A DNA stretch of 64,000 nt. Source: Comamonadaceae bacterium (GTDB lineage: Bacteria; Pseudomonadota; Gammaproteobacteria; Burkholderiales; Burkholderiaceae_C). Every line of letters starts with the position of its first letter. Positions within the stretch are counted from its first letter, which is position 1. Shown piece by piece: positions 1 through 8,327 of the stretch. Location of the stretch: positions 53,087 to 117,086 of the forward strand of contig CANBWP010000004.1 of the NCBI GenBank assembly GCA_947373185.1. The letters are read 5' to 3'. A program made the position numbers and the translations under genes. The notes below the pieces were generated by a model. That model did no database searches and had not been told where the DNA came from. It saw only the letters and a list, made by a program, of their open reading frames with translations.

Positions 1-556
1 TAACTACAAGCCCTATCCCACCCTGTTGCCCAGTACCCCCTTCCATGTAGCGGGCGCTGTGATCTCTTCTACGCAAATCATGATCTTGGCCGTTACAGCC
101 ATGTCTCTGGCCATTCTGATGTGGGTGGTCAATGCCACCAAATTGGGTCGGGCCATGCGCGCCACAGCGGAGAATCCTCGGGTGGCCGCTCTGATGGGCG
201 TGAAGCCTGACATGGTGATTTCTGCCACCTTCATCATTGGCGCCGTCTTGGCGGCCATCGCCGGTGTGATGTTTGCGTCCAACTATGGCACGGTGCATCA
301 CAGCATGGGCTTCTTGCCGGGTCTCAAAGCTTTCACGGCGGCTGTCTTTGGTGGCATTGGCAATTTGGCAGGCGCCGTTGTCGGCGGCTTGTTGTTGGGG
401 CTCATTGAGTCGATTGGCTCGGGCTACATCGGAGCCCTGACCGGTGGGGTCATGGGCAGCCACTATGCCGATATTTTTGCGTTCATTGTGTTGATCGTTG
501 TCTTGACCTTGCGGCCTTCTGGCCTCATGGGTGAACGTGTTGCCGATCGCGCCTGA
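1..556 (+). CDS. livH: Branched-chain amino acid ABC transporter permease LivH (3' part)
   Basis: The reading frame is open from the first base of the window (first full codon at 2) and stops at 554-556, so only the C-terminal part of about 185 residues is present; the start lies upstream. It is hydrophobic, with several membrane helices and a cytoplasmic loop of the EAA type (GRAMRATAENPRVAALMGV) that docks on the ATPases. That loop and the glycine-rich segment around AVFGGIGNLAGAVVGG are typical of LivH/BPD_transp_2 inner-membrane permeases. It is followed after 18 bases by livM, livG and livF. The family moves branched-chain amino acids, amides or similar small molecules; the substrate cannot be read from sequence. 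Confidence 0.93.
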   Translation, partial: NYKPYPTLLPSTPFHVAGAVISSTQIMILAVTAMSLAILMWVVNATKLGRAMRATAENPRVAALMGVKPDMVISATFIIGAVLAAIAGVMFASNYGTVHHSMGFLPGLKAFTAAVFGGIGNLAGAVVGGLLLGLIESIGSGYIGALTGGVMGSHYADIFAFIVLIVVLTLRPSGLMGERVADRA

Positions 557-574
557 ATTTCGATTGAGACCATT

Positions 575-1660
575 ATGAACCTCTCAAAAAATCAAAAGAA
601 TTGGGCCTTGGGATTGGCGCTGTTCGCCTTGCCCTTGGTCCTCCAACAGTTTGGCAATGCCTGGGTGCGCATCGCTGACATGGCTTTGCTTTATGTGCTC
701 TTGGCCGTCGGCCTGAACATTGTGGTGGGATACGCGGGCTTGCTTGATCTGGGCTATGTCGCGTTCTTTGCCGTGGGGGCCTACATGTATGGACTGTTGG
801 CGTCGCCGCATTTGACTGACAGTTTTCCCGCGATGGCCGCTCTGTTTCCCGGCGGGCTTCATCTGCCTTTGTGGGTCATTGTGCCTTTCGGTGCGGCGGT
901 GGCGGGCCTCTTTGGCATGTTGCTGGGCGCACCCACCCTGAAATTGCGTGGCGACTATTTGGCCATTGTCACGTTGGGTTTTGGTGAAATCATTCGGGTG
1001 TTTTTGAACAACTTGGACCAGCCGGTCAACATCACCAACGGCCCCAAGGGCTTGAGCCAAATTGACCCCATTCATTTCTTTGGCATCAATCTAGGCAAAC
1101 GCTTGGACTTGTGGGGATTTGAAGTGGCTTCGGTGAGCTTGTATTACTACTTGTTCATGGCCTTGGTCTTGATCACCCTGTTGATTTCCTATCGCTTGCA
1201 GCTCTCACGGATTGGCCGCGCTTGGATGGCCATTCGAGAAGATGAAATTGCCGCCAAAGCCATGGGCTTGAACACCCGCAATTTGAAACTCATGGCCTTC
1301 GGCATGGGCGCCACCTTTGGTGGTGTTTCTGGGGCCATGTTTGCTGGCTTTCAAGGTTTCATTTCGCCAGAGTCATTCAGTCTCATGGAGTCGGTCATGA
1401 TTGTGGCCATGGTGGTCTTGGGCGGCCTGGGGCATTTGCCCGGTGTGGTGCTGGGCGCTGTGCTGTTGTCTGCCTTGCCCGAAGTGCTGCGTTATGTCGC
1501 AGGTCCATTGCAATCGATGACCGACGGCCGATTGGATGCCGCCATATTGCGACAGTTGCTCATCGCTTTGGCCATGATCGTCATCATGCTGATGCGTCCC
1601 CGAGGTTTATGGCCCGCGCATGAACATGGCAAAGCGCTGCCAACGAAAGAAGGGGTTTGA
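575..1660 (+). CDS. livM: Branched-chain amino acid ABC transporter permease LivM
   Basis: A 361-residue integral membrane protein with about eight to ten helices. The segment GYAGLLDLGYVAFFAVGAY near residue 50 and the loop GRAWMAIREDEIAAKAMGLN near residue 215 are LivM hallmarks; the second contacts the ATPase subunits. The length fits the family. ATG at 575 follows livH closely, and the stop at 1660 lies one base before the livG start, so the genes form one operon. It should pair with LivH to make the membrane channel. The substrate is unknown and the cognate periplasmic binding protein is not in this window. Confidence 0.95.
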   Translation: MNLSKNQKNWALGLALFALPLVLQQFGNAWVRIADMALLYVLLAVGLNIVVGYAGLLDLGYVAFFAVGAYMYGLLASPHLTDSFPAMAALFPGGLHLPLWVIVPFGAAVAGLFGMLLGAPTLKLRGDYLAIVTLGFGEIIRVFLNNLDQPVNITNGPKGLSQIDPIHFFGINLGKRLDLWGFEVASVSLYYYLFMALVLITLLISYRLQLSRIGRAWMAIREDEIAAKAMGLNTRNLKLMAFGMGATFGGVSGAMFAGFQGFISPESFSLMESVMIVAMVVLGGLGHLPGVVLGAVLLSALPEVLRYVAGPLQSMTDGRLDAAILRQLLIALAMIVIMLMRPRGLWPAHEHGKALPTKEGV

Positions 1661-1661
1661 C

Positions 1662-2432
1662 ATGAGCAACACCGTTTTGAAAGTGGCAGGTCTCTCCAAA
1701 CGATTTGGGGGCTTGCAAGCTTTGTCCGACGTTGGCATGCGCATCGAGAGAGGTCAGGTTTATGGTTTGATTGGCCCCAATGGCGCAGGCAAAACCACCT
1801 TCTTCAATGTCATTACCGGTTTGTACACGCCTGACAGTGGCAGTTTTGAATTGGCGGGGAAAACTTACCAACCCACCGCGGTCCATCAAGTGGCGCAAGC
1901 GGGCATCGCCAGGACGTTTCAAAACATTCGTTTGTTTTCTGAAATGACCGCCCTGGAAAATGTCATGGTGGGCCGCCATGTGCGCACCTCTTCGGGTTTG
2001 TTGGGGGCTATTTTCAGAACCGCCAAGTTCAAACAGGAAGAAGCAGAGATTGCGCGGCGCGCTCAAGAATTGCTGGACTATGTGGGGATTGGCCAATATG
2101 CCGATTACCGCGCTCGTACCTTGTCTTATGGCGACCAAAGGCGCTTGGAAATTGCGAGGGCTTTGGCCACCGACCCGCAACTCATTGCGCTGGACGAACC
2201 GGCGGCTGGCATGAATGCCACAGAGAAAGTTCAACTTCGAGAGCTGATCGATCGCATTCGCAAAGACAAACGCACCATTTTGTTGATTGAACACGATGTG
2301 AAGTTGGTCATGGGTTTGTGTGACCGTGTCACGGTGCTCGATTACGGCAAGTGCATTGCTGAGGGCACCCCCGCCGAGGTGCAAAAGAATGACAAAGTGA
2401 TCGAAGCCTATTTGGGCACCGGAGGACATTGA
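1662..2432 (+). CDS. livG: ABC transporter ATP-binding protein LivG
   Basis: A 256-residue ATPase of the LivG subfamily. Walker A is GPNGAGKTT at about residues 38-46, the signature region reads LSYGDQRR near 154-161 instead of the canonical LSGGQ (normal for LivG), and Walker B LIALDEP is near 174-180. I chose ATG 1662 because a purine-rich GAAAGAAGGGG sits just upstream and the protein then begins at the usual place; an in-frame ATG at 1620 would run deep into livM. The stop is followed after one base by the livF ATG. It energises the LivHM channel from the cytoplasmic face. Confidence 0.95.
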   Translation: MSNTVLKVAGLSKRFGGLQALSDVGMRIERGQVYGLIGPNGAGKTTFFNVITGLYTPDSGSFELAGKTYQPTAVHQVAQAGIARTFQNIRLFSEMTALENVMVGRHVRTSSGLLGAIFRTAKFKQEEAEIARRAQELLDYVGIGQYADYRARTLSYGDQRRLEIARALATDPQLIALDEPAAGMNATEKVQLRELIDRIRKDKRTILLIEHDVKLVMGLCDRVTVLDYGKCIAEGTPAEVQKNDKVIEAYLGTGGH

Positions 2433-2433
2433 G

Positions 2434-3150
2434 ATGACAGCCACCTTGTTGAAAGTCAAAGGCTTGCAAGTGGCCTACGGCGGCATTCAGGCTGTCAAGG
2501 GCATTGATTTTGAAGTCCATGAAGGCGAGTTGGTGTCCTTGATTGGCTCCAACGGTGCAGGCAAAACCACCACCATGAAAGCCATCACGGGTGGCTTGCC
2601 TTTGCATGCGGGTGACATTGTGTACAGGGGCAAAAGCATTGTCGGGCAGGGCCCTTGGGACCTGGTCAAACAAGGCTTGGCCATGGTGCCTGAAGGTCGT
2701 GGCGTTTTCACGCGCATGACCATCATCGAGAATTTGCTCATGGGGGCCTACATTCGAACCGACACAGCAGCCATTCATGACGACATGGAAAAGGTCTTTC
2801 ACACTTTTCCACGTTTGCGCGAGCGCAAAGATCAGTTGGCGGGCACCATGTCGGGCGGCGAACAGCAAATGTTGGCCATGGGACGAGCGCTGATGAGTCG
2901 CCCCACAGTGCTGCTGCTGGACGAGCCTTCCATGGGGCTGTCACCCATCATGGTCGACAAGATTTTTGAGGTGGTGCGAGATGTGTTTGCGCAAGGCGTC
3001 ACGGTTTTGTTGGTGGAGCAAAATGCCAGCCGTGCGCTCAGCATTGCCAATCGGGGCTACGTCATGGAATCCGGTTTGATTTCAATGACAGGACCTGGCC
3101 AGGATTTATTGAACGACCCTAAAGTACGTGCCGCTTATTTAGGAGAATAA
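2434..3150 (+). CDS. livF: ABC transporter ATP-binding protein LivF
   Basis: A 238-residue ATPase and last gene of the liv operon. Walker A GSNGAGKTT lies at residues 38-46, the signature MSGGEQQMLAMGRAL follows mid-protein, and Walker B VLLLDEPSMGLSP is LivF-like. Length matches the family (about 233-240). It starts one base after the livG stop, preceded by GGAGG inside the end of livG. It forms the ATPase heterodimer with LivG. A weak hairpin plus A/T tracts after the stop suggests the operon ends here. Confidence 0.95.
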   Translation: MTATLLKVKGLQVAYGGIQAVKGIDFEVHEGELVSLIGSNGAGKTTTMKAITGGLPLHAGDIVYRGKSIVGQGPWDLVKQGLAMVPEGRGVFTRMTIIENLLMGAYIRTDTAAIHDDMEKVFHTFPRLRERKDQLAGTMSGGEQQMLAMGRALMSRPTVLLLDEPSMGLSPIMVDKIFEVVRDVFAQGVTVLLVEQNASRALSIANRGYVMESGLISMTGPGQDLLNDPKVRAAYLGE

Positions 3151-3178
3151 AAAAAAGACACCCGTCAAGGTGCCTTTT
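3151..3178. terminator. Weak bidirectional terminator between convergent livF and Bug receptor gene
   Basis: GACACC and GGTGCC can pair around the loop CGTCAA (one mismatch), flanked by an A-run on the left and TTTT on the right. The stem is short, but its place between two converging genes fits a shared terminator. Confidence 0.4.
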
Positions 3179-3200
3179 CGAGTTGCGCTTGAAGGTCTGT

Positions 3201-4340
3201 TCAATCGACGCGCGCACCGGTTGATTTGACAACTGACTCGTACTTGGCCAGTTCGCGTTTCATGAAGTTTGAAAATTGTTCAGGCGAGCTGGCAACAGGT
3301 TCGGCCATCAAGAGTCCGAATCTTGCCTTGGTTTCTGGGGCATTGAGTGCGGCAGAAAACACTTGGTGCAAGCGTGCCACCATGGCAGGCGGGGTGGCTG
3401 CTGGTGCCACCAAGCCCCACCAAGTGTCCACTTCAAAACCTTTCAAAGTTTCCGCCATGGTCGGGACATCAGGCAGGGCCTGGCTTCTTTGTAGGGTGGT
3501 CACAGCCAAAGCTTTGAGTTTGCCTGCCTTGATGTTGGCGGCGGCCGTGGCCAGGTTGTCAAAATTGAAATCAACCTGACCCGACAGCAGGGCTAACTGT
3601 GCGGGGTTGCCGCCGTTGTAGGGAATGTGCAGGACAAAAATACCGGCGTCACGTTTGAACATTTCTGCGGCCAAATGGCCTGCACTGCCGTTGCCGCCTG
3701 AGCCCACATTCAGCTTGCCTGGGTTGGCTTTGGCATACGCAATGAGGTCTGACAAATTGTTGATTTTCAGACGCTGGGCTGTCTCTGCATTCATGACCAG
3801 CACATTGGGCACTCTGACCATCTGGGTGATGCCCACAAAGTCATTGGCCGCATTGAATGGCATCTTGTTGAACAACCATGGATTGATGGCATGGGTGGCC
3901 ACAGCCGAGATGCCAATGGTGAAGCCGTCGGCGGGGGCCTTGGCCACCAAGTCAACGCCCAAGTTGCCACCGGCACCCGGTTTGTTGTCAATGATGACCG
4001 TGCCCAGCGTGTCGCGCACACGTTCTGCCAATGCTCTGGCGGTGACGTCAATGGGGCCGCCTGGTGCATAGGGCACGATCAAGCGAATCGGCTTGGTAAA
4101 CGGGATGTTGGGCATGGGCGTCAAAACAGGTGCAGCCACAGGGACTTCTGCAGACAACGCACTGCTTGAATTGCCAGGTGTGACAACACTGGCGCCTTTG
4201 CTGGTAACACCAGTCTGTGGCGACGTGTTGGGCGGCGGGGTCTGAGCGTTCACCAGTGACAGGCTGGTGATGGCCAAACCTATGAAGGCAACACCCGCCT
4301 GAAGCCACAAGCGTTTCGCCATGGGCAACAATGGGCTCAT
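3201..4340 (-). CDS. Bug (TctC) family periplasmic solute receptor
   Basis: A 379-residue secreted binding protein. The N-terminus has a basic start, a hydrophobic stretch (AGVAFIGLAITSLSLV) and a likely cleavage site after VNA. A proline/serine/threonine-rich linker of about 45 residues follows, then the Bug domain with its markers IRLIVPYAPGGPIDVTAR and IIDNKPGAGGNLG near residues 85-125. Bug receptors bind carboxylic acids such as citrate or terephthalate and are greatly expanded in Comamonadaceae; most lack a known ligand. Its ATG overlaps the stop of the upstream reductase gene (ATGA, 4337-4340), so translation is probably coupled. No TctA/TctB membrane genes are nearby, which is common for orphan Bug proteins. 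Confidence 0.88.
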   Translation of the reverse strand: MSPLLPMAKRLWLQAGVAFIGLAITSLSLVNAQTPPPNTSPQTGVTSKGASVVTPGNSSSALSAEVPVAAPVLTPMPNIPFTKPIRLIVPYAPGGPIDVTARALAERVRDTLGTVIIDNKPGAGGNLGVDLVAKAPADGFTIGISAVATHAINPWLFNKMPFNAANDFVGITQMVRVPNVLVMNAETAQRLKINNLSDLIAYAKANPGKLNVGSGGNGSAGHLAAEMFKRDAGIFVLHIPYNGGNPAQLALLSGQVDFNFDNLATAAANIKAGKLKALAVTTLQRSQALPDVPTMAETLKGFEVDTWWGLVAPAATPPAMVARLHQVFSAALNAPETKARFGLLMAEPVASSPEQFSNFMKRELAKYESVVKSTGARVD

Positions 4341-5383
4341 GCGGACTCCTTGGCCTTATCGGCTTCGGTGGTGAATGAGTCGGCAAAGAAAGCTTCTTCA
4401 GGCAAGCCGGCTTTGTTGACATAGTCTGCGCGGGCAGAGTCCACCACGATGGGGGCGCCACACGCATAGACCTGGTGGCCGCTGAGGTCGGGATGGTCTT
4501 GCAAAACGGCTTGGTGCACAAAGCCTGTGCGGCCGGTCCAAGCATCTTCAGGCAGTGCATTGGACACCACGGGCACATAGGTCAGGTGTGGCATGGTTTT
4601 CACTTGCGCCTGCACCCAGTCGTTCATGTACAAGTCGGAGGGCCTGCGGCCGCCCCAATACAAGGTGGCTGGTCGTGTGATGCCCTTGTGTTGCATGTGC
4701 TCGATCAAGGCTTTGATGGGCGCAAAGCCCGTGCCAGAGGCCAACAAAATGAGGGGCGCATCAGAGTCTTCGCGCAGGAAGAAACTGCCGTAGGGCCCTT
4801 CAATGCGCAAGATGTCTTTTTCCTTCATGGTGCTGAACACCACATCGGTGAACTTGCCACCTGGCATGTGACGGATGTGCAACTCCACTTGCGGCGCTGC
4901 CGGGTCGAGGGTGTGAGGGGCATTGGCCATGCTGTAGCTGCGGCGTGAACCATCGCGCAACAAGAACTCCACGTATTGGCCAGCGTGGTACTGCATGACG
5001 TCGGTGGCGGGCAATTGCATGAAGACCGACATCACATCGTCGGATTTCTTTTCCAAACGCATGACGCGCACAGGCATTTTTTTGATGGGAAAGCTGCCTT
5101 CTTCCGTCACTTGTCGTGATTCCAGCACCAAGTCGCTTTGGGCGGTGGCGCAGCAAGTGAGGATCAAGCCTTGGGCTTCTTCTTCGGCGCTCAGCGCCTT
5201 GGTTTGGTGCTCGCCGTGTACCACAGTGCCCGATATTTTTTTGCATTTGCACGAACCGCAGGCGCCGTCTTTGCAACCATAGGGCAGGCCAATGCCTTGG
5301 CGGATGCCTGCCGCCAGCAAAGTTTCACTGCTGTCCGCGCTAAATGTACGGCCACTGGGTTGAACGCTGATATGGAAGCTCAT
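4337..5383 (-). CDS. 2Fe-2S/FAD/NAD(P)H oxidoreductase, CDP-6-deoxy-delta-3,4-glucoseen reductase-like
   Basis: A 348-residue three-domain flavoenzyme. A plant-type ferredoxin domain comes first (cysteines in CKDGACGSCKCK near residues 37-48 and a fourth in LTCCATA near 77). An FAD domain (RSYSMANAP, near 150) and an NAD(P)-binding domain (LLASGTGFAPIKALIEH, near 215) follow. This order matches AscD/RfbI-type reductases and the reductase parts of aromatic oxygenases. No deoxysugar genes are nearby, so the usual database name is probably not its job; it may pass electrons to an unlinked partner. It is co-transcribed with the downstream Bug receptor (4-base overlap) and divergent from the SDR gene at 5430. 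Confidence 0.85.
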   Translation of the reverse strand: MSFHISVQPSGRTFSADSSETLLAAGIRQGIGLPYGCKDGACGSCKCKKISGTVVHGEHQTKALSAEEEAQGLILTCCATAQSDLVLESRQVTEEGSFPIKKMPVRVMRLEKKSDDVMSVFMQLPATDVMQYHAGQYVEFLLRDGSRRSYSMANAPHTLDPAAPQVELHIRHMPGGKFTDVVFSTMKEKDILRIEGPYGSFFLREDSDAPLILLASGTGFAPIKALIEHMQHKGITRPATLYWGGRRPSDLYMNDWVQAQVKTMPHLTYVPVVSNALPEDAWTGRTGFVHQAVLQDHPDLSGHQVYACGAPIVVDSARADYVNKAGLPEEAFFADSFTTEADKAKESA

Positions 5384-5400
5384 GTTTTCGTTATCCTAGA

Positions 5401-5424
5401 GGGGTCTTAAATTCTGTGACCCCC
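5401..5424. promoter_or_regulatory. Inverted repeat in a divergent promoter region
   Basis: GGGGTC (5401-5406) and GACCCC (5419-5424) form perfect 6-bp arms around an AT-rich 12-base centre, in the 46-bp gap between the divergent reductase and SDR genes. It could be an operator or a chance hairpin. Confidence 0.3.
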
Positions 5425-5429
5425 TGATT

Positions 5430-6395
5430 TTGCCTTCAAACCAAACCCCTTTGGGCGCACTGCCTGCTCGCTTTCGAAAAGAGCGTGTTTTGATCATAGG
5501 CTGTGGTGACGTGGGGCAACGCGCGGCCAAGCAGTTGAGGGGGCGAACCCGGGTCTTGGCGCTAACGTCCAGCCCTGAGAAATCAGCCAGCCTTCGGGCT
5601 CAAGGCATCACGCCTGTTCTGGGCAATCTGGATTTCCCGGACACCTTACAGCGCTTGGCGGGCTGGGCTACGCGGGTACTCCATTTGGCACCACCGCCCA
5701 CCGATCGCGCCGGGGTTTGGTCGACAGACCCCCGAAGTTTGAATTTGGTCCGTGCTTTGAAAAAACGCAGTCTGCCAAGCGCGTTGGTCTACGGCTCGAC
5801 CAGTGGCGTTTACGGCGACTGCCAAGGCAATTGGGTGACTGAAACGCAAACCGTTAAGCCGCACACGCCGCGCGCATTGCGCCGTGTGGATGCGGAAAAT
5901 GTGGTGCGTTTTTTAGGCCGCTCTGGCGTGCGCGCCAGTATTTTGCGAATACCAGGCATTTATGCGCCCGACCGTTCCAATGGCACGCCCCGCGAGCGGC
6001 TTTTGAAAGGCACACCTGTCTTGCGCCAGCAGGACGATGTGTACACCAATCACATTCACGCCGATGATTTGGCGCGGGCCTGCGTCGCAGCCTTGTGGCG
6101 TGGCCAAGCCCAACGGGTGGTTAATGTGAATGACGACACCCAACTCAAAATGGGTGACTATTTTGATGCTGCCGCCGACATCATGGGGCTGGCGCATCCA
6201 CCGCGTGTGGCGCGCAGCCAAGCACAAGAAACTTTGCCTCTCATGCTGCTGAGCTTCATGAGTGAGTCGCGCCGGATGCGCAACGACAGGTTGAAGCGAG
6301 AGCTGCGGATCACTTTGAAATATCCAACGGTGCATGAAGGTTTGCAAGCATTGGCGGTCGCTTCTCAGGTGCAACTCAAGACGCCATTGGCATGA
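5430..6395 (+). CDS. NAD-dependent epimerase/dehydratase (YeeZ-like SDR)
   Basis: About 321 residues. A Rossmann dinucleotide motif, VLIIGCGDVGQRAAKQL, sits near residue 18, and YGSTSGVYGD near residue 120 is the extended-SDR active-site strand as in YeeZ-type proteins. The later INHIHADDLARAC-like segment (TNHIHADDLARACVAAL) is also typical. The classical Tyr-X3-Lys is not obvious, so catalysis is uncertain. No ATG fits: TTG at 5430 is the best upstream start but has no strong ribosome site, and a TTG at 5451 is possible. The stop overlaps the ATG of the MFS gene (ATGA), implying an operon. Substrate unknown. Confidence 0.8.
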   Translation: MPSNQTPLGALPARFRKERVLIIGCGDVGQRAAKQLRGRTRVLALTSSPEKSASLRAQGITPVLGNLDFPDTLQRLAGWATRVLHLAPPPTDRAGVWSTDPRSLNLVRALKKRSLPSALVYGSTSGVYGDCQGNWVTETQTVKPHTPRALRRVDAENVVRFLGRSGVRASILRIPGIYAPDRSNGTPRERLLKGTPVLRQQDDVYTNHIHADDLARACVAALWRGQAQRVVNVNDDTQLKMGDYFDAAADIMGLAHPPRVARSQAQETLPLMLLSFMSESRRMRNDRLKRELRITLKYPTVHEGLQALAVASQVQLKTPLA

Positions 6396-7561
6396 GCGTG
6401 CGACATGCATTCGGCCTCAAGCTCAGTGGCGCGCAACGGGTTTACGCAGCTTTTTTTCTGTATGCCCTTGCGTTTGGCGGTCTCTACCCGCGGTTGGCTG
6501 AGATCCAGCAAAGCATGGGGGTGGGTGAGGGGGCTTTGGGTTTTGGTTTGATTGGCACCGCAACGGGCACCTTGATTTCTTTGACCCTTGGCGGCCCCTG
6601 GATTGAACGTGTGGGACCACGCAGTGTTTTGCTGGCATGCTTACCTGCTGTCGCGGTGTTTTATGCCTTGGCCGCTTTGGCCAACTCGCCCGTGCAAATG
6701 TTCCTGGTGTTGCTTCCTGCGGGCCTGTGCATTGGGGCTGTCGAGCAGGTGGTGAATTTAGAGGCTGACCGGGTTGAACATGCGCTGGGTCGACGCATCA
6801 TGAATCGGTCTCACGCTTTTTGGAGCATGGGCTTTGCCAGTGCTGGTTTGCTCGGCGGCCTGGCTGCGCAATTAGGTTTGAGTCCGCAAGTGCATTTGCT
6901 GTGCATGGTGTTGTTGGTTGTTTTGGCCGTGTTGAGCTGTTTGGGACGGTTTCAAGCTGCGCCGCACCGACCTGCTTCTGAATCACAAATTGAAGCAGAA
7001 AAATCTGTGAAGTTTGCTTGGCCCACCGCGTCGATTTTTGTGTTGGTGGCCGCGACTTTGGCGGCCATGTTGATGGAAGGCGCGGGCATTGATTGGTCTG
7101 CCATCTACATGCGCGATGTGTTTTCGAGCAGTCCGTTGGTCTGCGGCTTGGCGGTAGCCGCAGGGGCAAGCATGCAAGCCGTCACCCGATTTTTTGCAGA
7201 TCAATTTGTCGAGCGTTTTCAACCCGTCAAAGTCGCCCGAAGTTTGATCCTCATTTTGAGTGGGGGTGTGTGCTTGGTCACTTGGGCCATCTCACAAGAG
7301 ATGGCGCTTCTGGGCTTTGCGTTGATGGGGGTGGGCACCAGCGCCATCTTTCCATTGGCCATGTCGGCGGCGGCTCAGCGCACAGATCGCCCCGCTGCGC
7401 TGAATGTGGCTGCATTGGCGCAAACTTCGTTTGTGATTTTTTTGCTAGGCCCCCCCCTGCTGGGTTGGGTGGCTGAAAACTTTGGCATTCGCGCCACTTT
7501 CGGCTTGAGTTTGCCCTTGATGGCGCTCAGTTACTGGGCTGCGAAGGCTCTGAAAAATTGA
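6392..7561 (+). CDS. MFS transporter (YbjJ-like)
   Basis: A 389-residue integral membrane protein with about twelve helices in two halves. The first half contains GLIGTATGTLISLTLGGPWIERVGPRS, the loop 2-3 region of the major facilitator fold. Length and pattern are closest to the YbjJ/fucose-permease-like group. ATG 6392 overlaps the preceding SDR stop by four bases. The 3' end runs 35 bases into the convergent membrane-protein gene (7527-8081). The substrate cannot be inferred. Confidence 0.85.
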   Translation: MSVRHAFGLKLSGAQRVYAAFFLYALAFGGLYPRLAEIQQSMGVGEGALGFGLIGTATGTLISLTLGGPWIERVGPRSVLLACLPAVAVFYALAALANSPVQMFLVLLPAGLCIGAVEQVVNLEADRVEHALGRRIMNRSHAFWSMGFASAGLLGGLAAQLGLSPQVHLLCMVLLVVLAVLSCLGRFQAAPHRPASESQIEAEKSVKFAWPTASIFVLVAATLAAMLMEGAGIDWSAIYMRDVFSSSPLVCGLAVAAGASMQAVTRFFADQFVERFQPVKVARSLILILSGGVCLVTWAISQEMALLGFALMGVGTSAIFPLAMSAAAQRTDRPAALNVAALAQTSFVIFLLGPPLLGWVAENFGIRATFGLSLPLMALSYWAAKALKN

Positions 7562-8081
7562 CGCCTTTGCGTTCTAAATAATCCAAGAGCGCTTTCATCA
7601 AATAGGCGCCCAGCAGAGCACCATTGAGGTCGCCCACGAACATCCAAAAAGCCTGTGTGGCGTCAAACTGGCTGATGCTGTTCAAGAGCAGCCACGTACT
7701 GTGGTGGATCAGGGAATTGCAAAGCGCATAGGCCACGGTCAGAGTGCCTAAGTCTTTGAGGGATGTGAGTTGTACGCGACGTTGAAAATAAATTCTGAAG
7801 CCCATCAGCGCGATCAGGGGCCCTGCGCAAGAGCAGGCGACGTTCAGCAAAGCCAGGTTAAAGGGTTCGTTGAATTGGGCCATCAGCATGACGCCGCCCA
7901 ACAAGGTGGCCAGTGTGCCCAAGTAAGGACCCATCACCAGCAAATTGAACAGGCGCAAGAAAGCCGGCAGATAAATCAGCGAAATGTGAAGATTGATGTT
8001 GGCAAAGTCAAACAGCCAAGCATTCAGGATGTGCACTGCGGGGTACAGCGCAGCTAATGCGAGAACAATGAGTAAATTCAT
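7527..8081 (-). CDS. Hypothetical integral membrane protein
   Basis: A 184-residue protein with five or six predicted helices (for example LLIVLALAALYPAVHIL and LGTLATLLGGVMLMA), loosely like the membrane sensor module of MASE1-type proteins but with no output domain. I use ATG at 8079-8081; the longer in-frame extension would be translated from the tRNA-Leu gene and is rejected. It lies just downstream of tRNA-Leu on the same strand and converges with the MFS gene, overlapping it by 35 bases. Function unknown. Confidence 0.6.
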   Translation of the reverse strand: MNLLIVLALAALYPAVHILNAWLFDFANINLHISLIYLPAFLRLFNLLVMGPYLGTLATLLGGVMLMAQFNEPFNLALLNVACSCAGPLIALMGFRIYFQRRVQLTSLKDLGTLTVAYALCNSLIHHSTWLLLNSISQFDATQAFWMFVGDLNGALLGAYLMKALLDYLERKGVNFSEPSQPSN

Positions 8082-8117
8082 TTCGCAATGAAGTAGTTTC
8101 GACTTGCTGCAAATCGA

Positions 8118-8202
8118 TGGTGCCCGAGGCCGGAATCGAACCGGCACGCCTTGCGGCGGGGGATTTTGAGTCCCCTGCGTCTACCAATTTCACCACCCGG
8201 GC
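8118..8202 (-). tRNA. tRNA-Leu (anticodon CAA)
   Basis: Read on the minus strand, the gene starts GCCCGGG at 8202 and ends CTCGGGCA at 8121 with an encoded CCA at 8120-8118. The anticodon arm is GGGGA-CTCAAAA-TCCCC, so the anticodon is CAA, decoding UUG. There is a class II variable arm (GCCGCAAGGCG), and the T arm carries GGTTCGAATCC. Length of 85 nt is right for tRNA-Leu. UUG is used heavily throughout this window. Confidence 0.97.
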
Positions 8203-8327
8203 AGGATTGCGAAGAACGCGATTATGACATATTTTTTCCAGGTTTTGGAAGGGGGGAGGCGAGGATTTTTTGAAAATATCTTTTCCAAGAAGTGATGCGA
8301 ACGGCATGGGCGTCTTCGACTGAAAGC

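Noticed and set aside
8082..8147. N-terminal extension of the membrane protein at 7527
   Set aside because: It would be translated from the tRNA-Leu gene.
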